A DNA stretch of 8,652 nucleotides from Gudongella sp964607545 (GCA_964607545.1 CAZSLV010000082.1:1-8652), one strand, 5' to 3'. Shown: positions 1 to 7,441, counted from the first letter of the stretch. The notes: generated by a model from the letters alone, not told the origin. Numbers and translations are program-made.

Positions 1-4
1 GTGT

Positions 5-24
5 TTGTATGGTATACTATACAA
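5..24. promoter_or_regulatory. Near-palindromic operator-like site overlapping a possible -10 element
   Basis: The 20-nt stretch reads almost identically on both strands, with a single mismatched position in each arm and a GTATAC core. It also contains TATACT (13-18), which would serve as a -10 hexamer; any -35 would lie outside the window. A palindrome lying across a -10 is the usual arrangement for a repressor site, but no regulator is visible, so the role is inference. It lies 155 bases before the SLH gene, which has its own nearer promoter. Confidence 0.3.
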
Positions 25-90
25 GGATAATAACATATGTTTATTTTCAGTAAATAATATTTTTGTAAATAGAATGTAGTAAAACACAGA

Positions 91-119
91 TTGTACTTTT
101 AGCTTATAAAATGTATAAT
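91..119 (+). promoter_or_regulatory. Sigma-A-type promoter for the SLH-domain gene
   Basis: TTGTAC (91-96) and a perfect TATAAT (114-119) are separated by exactly 17 bases, the optimal spacing for the housekeeping sigma factor. Transcription would begin around 126, giving a leader of about 50 bases that ends in a strong ribosome binding site. No riboswitch or attenuator fold is evident in that leader. Confidence 0.7.
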
Positions 120-178
120 ATATGTTAGATATGTAATTATAAATTTATTATAAACATAATTAAAAGGGGGAAATTTAG

Positions 179-1822
179 GTGAAAAAATTGATTTTAAGTA
201 TTCTTGTTTTAGTTTTATTAGTGATGCCTATAAGTGGATGGGCAAGTGACTTTGCTGACATGCCAAATGATTGGTCAACAGAAGCTCTTGAGAAAGCAGT
301 AGAAAATGGTTTATTAAAGGGTACTGATGGGAAAATTATGCCTAATGAAAATTTAACAAGGGCCCAAATGGCGGCAGTTGTAAACAGGAGTTTTGGTGCC
401 TACCAAGAAGCTTCATTGGAGGATTTTAAAGATGTAGACCCAAGCCAGTGGTATTACACAGAAATGGCAAAGGCTCTTAATATGAAAACATTCCAAGGAA
501 ACAATAATATGCTAAATCCAAATGACAGCATTACAAGAGAACAAGCATTTGCAGTTATGGCAAGAGCTTTAAAAGTAGAGCCAGTAATGGAAAAGCCAGA
601 GGGTTTTGTTGACTTGGACCAAGTATCAACTTGGGCAAAAGGTGAAGTATATGCAATGATAGAGGGGGGCTACATACAAGGTTCGAACAATATGATCCAT
701 CCTCAAGGATATGTTACCAGGGCAGAATTCGCAAAACTTATGGATAATATGATTAAAGGCTATATAAGTCAAGCTGGTGAATATACTTCTCTAGTCGATG
801 GAAATATTATGATAAATGTAAAAGATGTTATACTTAAAGATCTTACACTAAAAGGAGATCTTATTATTGGTGATGGGGTTGGAGATGGAGACCTTACATT
901 AGATAGCGTAGAAATAGGCGGCAGACTAGTTATTAGAGGTGGAGGAGAAAACTCCATAATAATTAAAGGAAATTCTAAGATTAAAAAAATAGTTGTAGCT
1001 CGTGTAAATGGTAAAGCAAGAGTTTATAATGAAAGTGGAGCTGAAATAGGCCAAGTTTTAGTAGATGGTAGCGATGATATTACACTAGAAGGTCAATTTG
1101 ATAGTGTAAAGCTTAAGGCTGATAATGTAACAGTTACAGCTAAAAAAGCTACAATTAAAGAAGCTTCTGTTGAAGGAGTAAGCTCAAAGATTGTTGTTGA
1201 CGATGGATCTAAGATAGACAAGATTGTTGTTACAGGCAAGAATACTATTATAGAAGGTAAGGGTAAGGTTACAGAAGTCCTAGCCAATGCAGATGATATT
1301 GTAGTTAGTGTTATTGATACTAAGGTTACTGCTGGTCAAGGTACAAGTGGAGTTATGGCAGGGGAAACTAAGGTTGAAATTGGAAAAACTGAAAATGTTA
1401 AAGAAGAAGAAAAACCAAGTCGTCCAAGTGGAGCGAGTAGCTTAGAACTATTGAATGCAAGCTTAAAGACAGGAATTAATGATCCTGTAGGTGCTACAAT
1501 AAGTGGTAAAAACATTAATGTTACATTACCTGTTTCAGGTTCTGAATCAGTAGAATATAAAGTAACTGCTGGTTACAATAAACCTGTTAAAGTTCAATCT
1601 GTTAAGTACGTAAAAGGAGATAGTAAAACAGATGTTACAGATCTTTTAGGAACATTGGTAAATTTTAATTCTACAGTAAGTAAAGATTTAGTAGCAACAT
1701 TTAATAAAAAAGTAGTAGATGCACATTTTACATTTTATGGTGACAAAGCTGCAGTTGTAGTAGAAGTAACTGTATTAGATGGAACAAGTCCCCACACGTA
1801 TACAATTACAGTTAGGAAATAA
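179..1822 (+). CDS. S-layer homology (SLH) domain-containing cell-surface protein with a beta-helix-like middle region
   Basis: This 547-residue protein starts at GTG, preceded at 8 bases by AAGGGGG (164-170). Residues 1-22 form a signal peptide: KK, a Leu/Val-rich core, and a likely cleavage after Gly-Trp-Ala22. Three SLH domains follow, at about 25-72, 83-132 and 143-193, each carrying the TRxQ/E signature (T60-Q63, T119-Q122, T180-E183). In known families such triplets anchor proteins non-covalently to secondary cell-wall polysaccharide. Residues about 205-405 are a run of short alternating beta strands rich in Val, Ile, Lys, Gly and Asp, resembling a parallel beta-helix or stacked-strand stalk. 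A charged Pro/Ser linker (about 408-420) leads to a C-terminal, probably Ig-like beta domain (about 422-547). There are no cysteines and no sortase motif. It has its own promoter and terminator and sits just upstream of a glycan operon. The surface location is well supported; whether it is a main S-layer subunit or a minor surface protein is open. Confidence 0.9.
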   Translation: MKKLILSILVLVLLVMPISGWASDFADMPNDWSTEALEKAVENGLLKGTDGKIMPNENLTRAQMAAVVNRSFGAYQEASLEDFKDVDPSQWYYTEMAKALNMKTFQGNNNMLNPNDSITREQAFAVMARALKVEPVMEKPEGFVDLDQVSTWAKGEVYAMIEGGYIQGSNNMIHPQGYVTRAEFAKLMDNMIKGYISQAGEYTSLVDGNIMINVKDVILKDLTLKGDLIIGDGVGDGDLTLDSVEIGGRLVIRGGGENSIIIKGNSKIKKIVVARVNGKARVYNESGAEIGQVLVDGSDDITLEGQFDSVKLKADNVTVTAKKATIKEASVEGVSSKIVVDDGSKIDKIVVTGKNTIIEGKGKVTEVLANADDIVVSVIDTKVTAGQGTSGVMAGETKVEIGKTENVKEEEKPSRPSGASSLELLNASLKTGINDPVGATISGKNINVTLPVSGSESVEYKVTAGYNKPVKVQSVKYVKGDSKTDVTDLLGTLVNFNSTVSKDLVATFNKKVVDAHFTFYGDKAAVVVEVTVLDGTSPHTYTITVRK

Positions 1823-1856
1823 GTTGGATAAATACAAAAACGAAAGCAAATTACAG

Positions 1857-1881
1857 AGGCTAGATTAAAACCTAGCCTTTT
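1857..1881 (+). terminator. Short hairpin terminator after the SLH gene
   Basis: A 7-bp stem (AGGCTAG 1857-1863 with CTAGCCT 1872-1878) encloses an 8-base loop and is followed by only a few T residues. It lies 34 bases after the stop codon. The short stem and weak T tract suggest partial rather than complete termination, which matters because no convincing promoter is visible before the next gene. Confidence 0.6.
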
Positions 1882-1899
1882 AATTACATTCTAATAATT

Positions 1900-1907
1900 G
1901 GGAAGTG
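1900..1907 (+). promoter_or_regulatory. Ribosome binding site that fixes the start of the dehydratase
   Basis: GGGAAGTG lies 5 bases before ATG 1913. It overlaps the in-frame TTG at 1898, which has no Shine-Dalgarno sequence of its own. This favours ATG 1913 as the true start. Confidence 0.55.
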
Positions 1908-1912
1908 CTCAC

Positions 1913-3739
1913 ATGAAATATAAGCGTGTTTTATTTTTATTAGTATTAGATGTTATAATTTTAAGTCTTTCTTTTTTTATTTCTTTATATTTTAAATATG
2001 ATACCTTTAATAACTTAGATTACTTGATTTATTATAATACTTTTGTTATCCCAGTAACGGTTTTAAAAATAGGAATTTTTTATATATTTAACTTTTATAA
2101 GAGTCTTTGGGAATATGCTAGTATAGAAGAACTAGTAAATATAATTACAGGAGTTCTAGTTGCAAATATTGCGGCTTTTTTTCTTACAGTGGTTATTTTT
2201 GGTTCGACTGTATTTTCAAACAGTGCTATCATAACTATTGTAGATATGATTTTAATTGGTGGCAGTAGGTTTACCTACAGGGCCTTAAGACAGTATAAGT
2301 TAAAACTAATTCCCGATGTTGTTAGAAAGAAAGTTTTGATTGTAGGAGCTGGGGCAGCAGGGGTTATGATTTTAAAAGAGTTAAGAAATCACAAGAGCTT
2401 TGAGGTTAAGCCTATAGGTTTTATAGATGATGATATTGAAAAAAAAGGGAAAGTTGTAAATGGAGTAAAAGTTTTAGGCAATAGGTATGATATACCTAGT
2501 GTTGTAGAAAAATTTAAAGTAGATGAAATTATTATTGCCCTACCATCTGCTTCAAGTGAAGATCGTATTGAACTATTAAACATATCTAAAAATACAAGTG
2601 TTAAGACAAAGACCCTTCCTGGCATATATGAATTAATAGAAGGTGAAATAAGTATTAATAAGATTAGGGATGTTCAGTTAGAAGATCTCCTTGGAAGGGA
2701 TGAAGTAAAGTTAGACATAGGGGAATTAAACAATCTTATTTCAAATCAGTGTGTCCTCATATCGGGTGGGGCAGGGTCTATAGGAAGCGAACTGGCCAGG
2801 CAAATAATTAAATATAATCCAAGGAAACTGATACTACTTGATATATATGAAAATACCCTTTATGATTTTGAAAATGAGCTAAAAACGAATTATCCAACCT
2901 TAGATTTTGAGGCCATAGTAGTCTCGGTTAGGGATAAAAAAGATTTATATAAAGTATTTAAAAAATACAAGCCTAACCTAGTTTTACATGCTGCAGCCCA
3001 CAAGCATGTTCCTCTAATGGAATCTAGTCCAAGTCAAGCTGTAAAGAACAACATATTTGGAACCCTAAATATGTTAACAGGAGCGGACAAATATAATGTA
3101 AATAAGTTAGTTTTAATATCTACTGACAAGGCTGTCAATCCCACAAATGTTATGGGGGCTACTAAAAGAGTTGCAGAAAAGCTAATACAAATATACAATG
3201 AAAGAAGTAAAACAGAATTTGTAGCAGTAAGATTTGGGAATGTCTTAGGCAGCAATGGGAGTGTAATACCCTTGTTTAAAAAACAAATTGAAAAGGGGGG
3301 GCCTGTTACTGTAACAGACCCTGATGTTGTAAGGTATTTTATGACTATACCAGAAGCCTGTCAACTGGTTCTCCAGGCTGGAGCTATGGCCAAGGGCGGA
3401 GAAATATTTGTACTGGACATGGGAAAACCTGTTAAAATATTAGATTTGGCATGTGACTTAATTAAACTATCAGGCTTAGAACCCTATAAAGATATAGGGA
3501 TTGAGTTTATAGGACTTAGGCCTGGGGAAAAGTTGTATGAAGAACTTCTAATAGCCTCACCAGATTTAAAAAACACACAAAATGATAAAATATTTGTTGA
3601 AGAATCTGAGTATCTAGATTATGATGGTATTATGTTAAAAATTTATGATTTAAAGAAGTCATTAAATAAAGAAAACCCTATGGAAATTAAATTAGAACTA
3701 GTGAAATTGGTAGAAGGCTACAAACCATTTGGAAATTAG
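1913..3739 (+). CDS. Membrane-anchored nucleoside-diphosphate-sugar 4,6-dehydratase, PglF/EpsC/CapD family (polysaccharide biosynthesis protein)
   Basis: The 608-residue product matches the long membrane form of the UDP-GlcNAc 4,6-dehydratase family, which makes a UDP-4-keto-6-deoxy sugar for bacillosamine-, FucNAc- or QuiNAc-type residues. Four membrane segments are visible (about 6-26, 40-60, 76-97, 103-120). They are followed by a first Rossmann domain with GAGAAG (145-150) and a second, catalytic SDR domain with the NAD(P)-binding GGAGSIG (285-291). The catalytic stretch is Thr404-Asp405-Lys406, then Met414-x3-Lys418; Met replaces the usual SDR tyrosine, as in PglF. RPGEKLYEEL (536-545) is another family signature. 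I chose ATG 1913 over an in-frame TTG at 1898 because only the former has a ribosome binding site and it begins directly with the first membrane helix. The next gene follows after 22 bases, so this is the first gene of the four-gene unit. The family call is firm; substrate and stereochemistry (inverting or retaining) cannot be read from sequence alone. Confidence 0.9.
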   Translation: MKYKRVLFLLVLDVIILSLSFFISLYFKYDTFNNLDYLIYYNTFVIPVTVLKIGIFYIFNFYKSLWEYASIEELVNIITGVLVANIAAFFLTVVIFGSTVFSNSAIITIVDMILIGGSRFTYRALRQYKLKLIPDVVRKKVLIVGAGAAGVMILKELRNHKSFEVKPIGFIDDDIEKKGKVVNGVKVLGNRYDIPSVVEKFKVDEIIIALPSASSEDRIELLNISKNTSVKTKTLPGIYELIEGEISINKIRDVQLEDLLGRDEVKLDIGELNNLISNQCVLISGGAGSIGSELARQIIKYNPRKLILLDIYENTLYDFENELKTNYPTLDFEAIVVSVRDKKDLYKVFKKYKPNLVLHAAAHKHVPLMESSPSQAVKNNIFGTLNMLTGADKYNVNKLVLISTDKAVNPTNVMGATKRVAEKLIQIYNERSKTEFVAVRFGNVLGSNGSVIPLFKKQIEKGGPVTVTDPDVVRYFMTIPEACQLVLQAGAMAKGGEIFVLDMGKPVKILDLACDLIKLSGLEPYKDIGIEFIGLRPGEKLYEELLIASPDLKNTQNDKIFVEESEYLDYDGIMLKIYDLKKSLNKENPMEIKLELVKLVEGYKPFGN

Positions 3740-3761
3740 TTGCTATGCAGGAGGAGATTGA

Positions 3762-4436
3762 ATGGAGGAAATTAGCCTTCGAGAAATTTATTATATAGTA
3801 AAAAAGAGAATGGGTATAATAATAATACTCTTTATACTTTCAATTCTTATTAGTGGCTTTGTAAGTTATTATGTATTAGATGAAGTTTATGAAGCATCAA
3901 CTACCCTAATGGTGGGGAAACCTAAGGATTATTTGGAAAACAATAAAATAGAGTACAATGAACTTTTAATAAATCAAAGATTAGTCTCTACCTATGGGGA
4001 GCTTGTAAAAACTAGAAAGGTTGCTGATAGGGTAGTAAATAATATTGATTTACCTTACAGTTCAAGTGTTTTAAAAGATAAGCTTAGGGTTAGCCTGATA
4101 AAGGATACTGAAATTATTTCTATAACTGTATCTGACGGAGATCCTGAACTTGCAGCTATAATTGCTAATGAAACGGCACAAGTATTTATGGAATCTGTAA
4201 GAGATATTATGAGAGTTGAAAATGTTCAAGTTATTGATATAGCTCAAGCTCCTAGTAGTCCAGTAAAACCTAGACCTGCTATGAATGTCGCAATTGCTGG
4301 TATTCTGGGAATTATGCTGGGAGTCTTTATAATATTTTTATTAGAATTTTTAGATACAACAATTAAAACACCAGAAGATGTAGAAAGACATCTTGGTTTA
4401 ACAGTGATTGGATCTATACCAAAGGTAGGGGATTAG
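3762..4436 (+). CDS. Wzz/CpsC-type chain-length determinant and BY-kinase modulator (YveK/EpsA family)
   Basis: This 224-residue protein has the standard layout of the family: a short cytoplasmic N-terminus, a membrane helix at about 18-38, an extracytoplasmic domain, and a second membrane helix at about 175-196. The second helix is preceded by the proline-rich motif typical of Wzz proteins (P164, P167, P170, P172) and contains Gly180, Gly183 and Gly187. The cytoplasmic tail (about 197-224) is the part that, in related Gram-positive systems, binds and activates the separate tyrosine kinase. The kinase gene follows after one base, which fits that partnership. The start at ATG 3762 is set by an excellent AGGAGGAG (3749-3756). 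In Streptococcus and Bacillus relatives this protein controls polymer length and export at the membrane. Nothing is missing or truncated. Confidence 0.9.
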   Translation: MEEISLREIYYIVKKRMGIIIILFILSILISGFVSYYVLDEVYEASTTLMVGKPKDYLENNKIEYNELLINQRLVSTYGELVKTRKVADRVVNNIDLPYSSSVLKDKLRVSLIKDTEIISITVSDGDPELAAIIANETAQVFMESVRDIMRVENVQVIDIAQAPSSPVKPRPAMNVAIAGILGIMLGVFIIFLLEFLDTTIKTPEDVERHLGLTVIGSIPKVGD

Positions 4437-4437
4437 A

Positions 4438-5172
4438 ATGGCAAGGGAAATACGAAAGGATAGGATCTACTCACTGGAAGATCCAAAGTCTGTAGTTTCA
4501 GAAGCATTTAGGTCATTAAGAACAAATATTCAATATGCAAATATAGATAAGAATATCAAGGCCATACTTCTTACATCTACTATTCAAAGAGAAGGAAAGT
4601 CTATGGTTTCTAGTAACCTAGCTTATTCCATGGCAGAATCTGGCAAAAAGACCCTTATAATTGATTGTGATATGCGTAAGCCAAGGATTCATAAAGTTTT
4701 TTCTATATCAAATATAGAAGGCTTAACCAACATCCTTATGGATGAAGCTATAAATTCAGAAGTCATTCATAAAATGGCAGGAAGCGAGAACTTGTATATA
4801 CTTCCAAGCGGGCCCATCCCACCTAATCCCGCAGAATTATTGGGATCAAACAAGATGAAAGATTTTATTGGTAAGTTAAGGGAAACCTTTGATATGGTTA
4901 TCATAGATAGTCCTCCTCTTGCCTTGGTAACGGATGCTGCTATAATTTCAACTATAGTTGATGGGACTATTTTAATTGTTGAAGCTGGTGATACTAAGAT
5001 AGATGCAGCGAAGCACTCTAAAGAAGTACTTGATAAATTGGGGTCTAAAATTCTTGGTGTAGTATTGAATAAAATACCACTTAATGAAAATGAATATTAC
5101 CAATACTACCAATACAGACAGTATAGGGAAGAACAAGACTCAAGATTATGGAAAAGGAAGAGAAGGAAATGA
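4438..5172 (+). CDS. CpsD/CapB-family bacterial tyrosine (BY) kinase
   Basis: This 244-residue cytoplasmic P-loop kinase has all three nucleotide-binding motifs. Walker A ends in E52-G53-K54-S55, Walker A' is the hydrophobic run I75-D76-C77-D78-M79-R80, and Walker B is I156-D157-S158-P159. The C-terminus carries a cluster of six tyrosines (Y220, Y221, Y223, Y224, Y226, Y229), the autophosphorylation site of this family, followed by a strongly basic tail. With no membrane helix of its own it depends on the preceding CpsC-type protein, as in Gram-positive split kinases. Phosphorylation of the tyrosine cluster normally switches the oligomeric state and so controls polysaccharide assembly. ATG 4438 follows the previous stop by one base, with GGTAGGGG (4424-4431) as ribosome binding site. 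The stop codon overlaps the start of the phosphatase gene (ATGA), implying translational coupling. Confidence 0.93.
   Translation: MAREIRKDRIYSLEDPKSVVSEAFRSLRTNIQYANIDKNIKAILLTSTIQREGKSMVSSNLAYSMAESGKKTLIIDCDMRKPRIHKVFSISNIEGLTNILMDEAINSEVIHKMAGSENLYILPSGPIPPNPAELLGSNKMKDFIGKLRETFDMVIIDSPPLALVTDAAIISTIVDGTILIVEAGDTKIDAAKHSKEVLDKLGSKILGVVLNKIPLNENEYYQYYQYRQYREEQDSRLWKRKRRK
5154..5162 (+). promoter_or_regulatory. Ribosome binding site inside the kinase gene that selects the phosphatase start
   Basis: AAGGAAGAG sits within the last codons of the kinase gene, 6 bases before ATG 5169, whose ATGA overlaps the kinase stop. The in-frame upstream ATG at 5148 has no such site. This supports the later start and coupled translation. 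Confidence 0.5.
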
Positions 5173-5954
5173 AGATAGATATACACTCTCATATATTACC
5201 AGACATTGATGATGGAGCTAAGTCTTTGGATGTGTCAATAAGTATGGCAAAAATGTATGTAGAAAACGGCTATAATAAAGTTATAGCCACCCCTCATTAC
5301 TTTGATATAAATCAAAGTAAATCTCCAAGTGACCTATTAGAAGCTAAATCTATTCTAGATAAAGCACTATTAAATGAGGGTATCGACTTAAAAATCTTAT
5401 TAGGAAATGAAGTATATTTTTCAGATGACACACTTTCTGATATTCAAAAGAAAAATGCATTTACACTTAATAACACCAGGTATGTTTTAATTGAGTTTCC
5501 ATCTACTGACATACCTAATTACACTGAGGATGTTATATTTTCTCTCCAATTAAAAGGATATATACCAATAATTAGCCACCCTGAAAGAAATACTAGAATC
5601 ATGAAAAGTCCCAATATACTCTATGAACTTGTAGAAAAGGGTGTCTTAGCCCAGCTAAATATTCATAGTTTAACAGGCTTGTATGGGGCTAAGTCTATGG
5701 AACTATCAGAGTGCTTGTTAAAGCACAATTTAATTCATTTTGTAGCAACTGATAGCCATAGTGATGGAAGGCGTTCACCAAATGTAAACAAGGCGCTTAA
5801 AAAACTTAGAAAGACAGTTGATAGTAAGCTATATGATAAAATAATCTACTCTTACCCTGAAGCATTAATAAATAACGAGGTTATTATTACCGACCAACCC
5901 CTATTTATTGAGAAAAAAGAAAGTTTAAAAAGTAAAATCTTAAGCTTATTTTAA
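5169..5954 (+). CDS. CpsB/CapC-family PHP-fold protein-tyrosine phosphatase
   Basis: This 261-residue protein is a metal-dependent (usually Mn) phosphatase of the PHP superfamily, which removes phosphate from the BY kinase encoded just upstream. The metal-ligand motifs of the family are all present: H6-S-H8 near the N-terminus followed by D14-D15-G16, H43 in a TPH motif, E81, H137 in SHPE, and D195-S-H197. ATG 5169 was chosen over the in-frame ATG at 5148. The later codon overlaps the kinase stop as ATGA, has a ribosome binding site, and puts the metal-binding HSH within eight residues of the N-terminus, as is usual in CpsB proteins. The alternative would add seven mostly charged residues. 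It is the last gene of the operon, and a strong terminator begins 20 bases later. Length and motifs indicate an intact enzyme. Confidence 0.93.
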   Translation: MKIDIHSHILPDIDDGAKSLDVSISMAKMYVENGYNKVIATPHYFDINQSKSPSDLLEAKSILDKALLNEGIDLKILLGNEVYFSDDTLSDIQKKNAFTLNNTRYVLIEFPSTDIPNYTEDVIFSLQLKGYIPIISHPERNTRIMKSPNILYELVEKGVLAQLNIHSLTGLYGAKSMELSECLLKHNLIHFVATDSHSDGRRSPNVNKALKKLRKTVDSKLYDKIIYSYPEALINNEVIITDQPLFIEKKESLKSKILSLF

Positions 5955-5974
5955 ATGCGCAATAATAAGAACAT

Positions 5975-6014
5975 AAAAAATGTGGTCAAAGCTTAAACTT
6001 TGACCACATTTTTT
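5975..6014. terminator. Strong bidirectional terminator between convergent genes
   Basis: A perfect 17-bp stem (5975-5991 with 5998-6014) surrounds a 6-base loop. One arm starts with six A and the other ends with six T, so the transcript has a U tract in either direction. It lies between the phosphatase stop (5954) and the aldehyde dehydrogenase stop (6020, minus strand) and should terminate both. Confidence 0.93.
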
Positions 6015-6019
6015 ATCCA

Positions 6020-7423
6020 TTAAATAAACACTGCCTTAACTTCAACAAATTCATCCAATCCAAACTTGCCACCTTCTCTGCCAAGACCAGAGTGTTTAAA
6101 GCCACCAAAAGGTGCCCTGTGGAGTTGGTTTCCACTATTTATAACTAGGGTTCCTGTTCGTATTTTTTTAGCAACTTCATAAGCTTCACCAAAGTCCCCA
6201 AAAACTCCACCTGAAAGCCCATAAACTGTATCATTTGCAATTTCTATAGCCTCATCAAGAGAATCATAGGCTATAATTGAAAGAACTGGACCAAATATCT
6301 CATTTTGGGCAATTTCCATCTTATTATCAACATCTGTAAATACCACAGGGTTAACATAGTAACCATAAGATTCCTTGGGAACTTCTCCTAATAATAGCCT
6401 AGCCCCTTCTTCTATGCCTTTTTCTATAAAGCCTTTAACTTTTTTAAACTGATCTTCATTTGCCAAAGGTCCAACGACAACATCTGGGTCTCTTGGATCT
6501 CCAAACTTATAGCCCTTTGTCATTTCTATAATCATTTCTTCAATCTCTTCCTTCTGTGATCTAGGAACTAGGAGCCTAGAATACGCACTGCAGGATTGAC
6601 CAGTATTTAAATAAACCTTATCTAAAGTTTTCTTAAGGGCAAGCTTATAGTCAGCTCCTTTTAAGATTATGGCTGGAGACTTTCCTCCCAACTCAAGAGA
6701 TAGTCTTTTTATATCTCCTACTGCAAGTTTTGCTACCTCCTTACCCCCCTTAGTTGACCCTGTAAAGGTTACAAGCTTTACATCAGGGTGGGTTGCAATA
6801 ACATTTCCAACTTCAGAACCCCGACCAGATACTAGGTTAAAGACTCCTTTAGGAAAGCCTGCCTCATCAATTGCCTCTGCTAATAAATAAGCCACCAGAG
6901 GGGTTTTTTGACTTGGTTTTAAAACCATGGTATTTCCTCCAAGTATAGATGGTGATAGTTTTTTTATGATTTGTCCAAGAGGGTAATTCCAAGGAGTCAA
7001 GGCTCCTACAATACCCACAGGCTCCCTCCTAACAATGTAATCATCAAATTTTTCTTCGAAAGGATAATCATCTACCATTTTTAAATTATCCCTTATATCC
7101 TGTATATAAGGAAGGACATGGGAGTTTTTAGCAAAGGATATTCCACACCCAAGCTCTTTTGAAATAGTACTTGCTAAAATATCAAGTCTCTTTTCTAATT
7201 GAGGGATTAAAGCCTCCAATAATTTTTTCCTATCTTCTAAACTTGAAAATTGGAAGCTTTTAAAGGCCTCCTTAGCTGCCCCAACTGCCCTATATACATC
7301 CTCTTTATTACCTGCAACAACCTGGCCAACAATACTCTTATCCGCAGGGTTTTCAACCTCTATCATCTCTTTACTATCTGGCAAGACCCATTCTCCACCA
7401 ATATACAACTTATCATATTTCAT
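6020..7423 (-). CDS. NAD(P)-dependent aldehyde dehydrogenase family protein
   Basis: This 467-residue protein is a full-length member of the ALDH superfamily, which oxidises an aldehyde to the carboxylic acid using NAD(P). Catalytic residues are in place: Asn146 (oxyanion, in PWNYP), Lys169 (cofactor), Glu244 (general base, in LELGGK), Cys278 (nucleophile, in GQSC) and Glu375 in EIFGPV. The GSTKGG loop at 222-227 is the cofactor-binding turn. Position 172, usually Glu in NAD-specific enzymes (KPxE), is Gln here, so cofactor choice is uncertain. The sequence around the catalytic Cys and the N-terminal third recalls the CddD/SSP0762-like subgroup, but that is from memory and the substrate is unknown. 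ATG at 7423 is preceded by AAAGGGAGG on the minus strand at good spacing. It is a single-gene unit, convergent with the glycan operon and divergent from the stalk-domain gene, with no evident pathway partner here. Confidence 0.92.
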   Translation of the reverse strand: MKYDKLYIGGEWVLPDSKEMIEVENPADKSIVGQVVAGNKEDVYRAVGAAKEAFKSFQFSSLEDRKKLLEALIPQLEKRLDILASTISKELGCGISFAKNSHVLPYIQDIRDNLKMVDDYPFEEKFDDYIVRREPVGIVGALTPWNYPLGQIIKKLSPSILGGNTMVLKPSQKTPLVAYLLAEAIDEAGFPKGVFNLVSGRGSEVGNVIATHPDVKLVTFTGSTKGGKEVAKLAVGDIKRLSLELGGKSPAIILKGADYKLALKKTLDKVYLNTGQSCSAYSRLLVPRSQKEEIEEMIIEMTKGYKFGDPRDPDVVVGPLANEDQFKKVKGFIEKGIEEGARLLLGEVPKESYGYYVNPVVFTDVDNKMEIAQNEIFGPVLSIIAYDSLDEAIEIANDTVYGLSGGVFGDFGEAYEVAKKIRTGTLVINSGNQLHRAPFGGFKHSGLGREGGKFGLDEFVEVKAVFI

Positions 7424-7441
7424 ATATAAAACCTCCCTTTA

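Noticed and set aside
120..178. Riboswitch or attenuator in the SLH leader
   Set aside because: The leader is about 50 bases of mostly A and T without a stable stem or a terminator-like hairpin.
769..1287. Two minus-strand open frames within the SLH gene
   Set aside because: They are Ser/Pro/Thr/Leu-rich antisense shadows of the repetitive coding sequence, with no plausible start signals.
1898..1912. In-frame TTG start for the dehydratase, five codons upstream
   Set aside because: It lacks a ribosome binding site and its codon overlaps the site that serves ATG 1913.
5148..5168. Upstream ATG for the CpsB-type phosphatase
   Set aside because: No ribosome binding site precedes it, and the ATGA overlap at 5169 gives the usual short N-terminus before the HSH motif.
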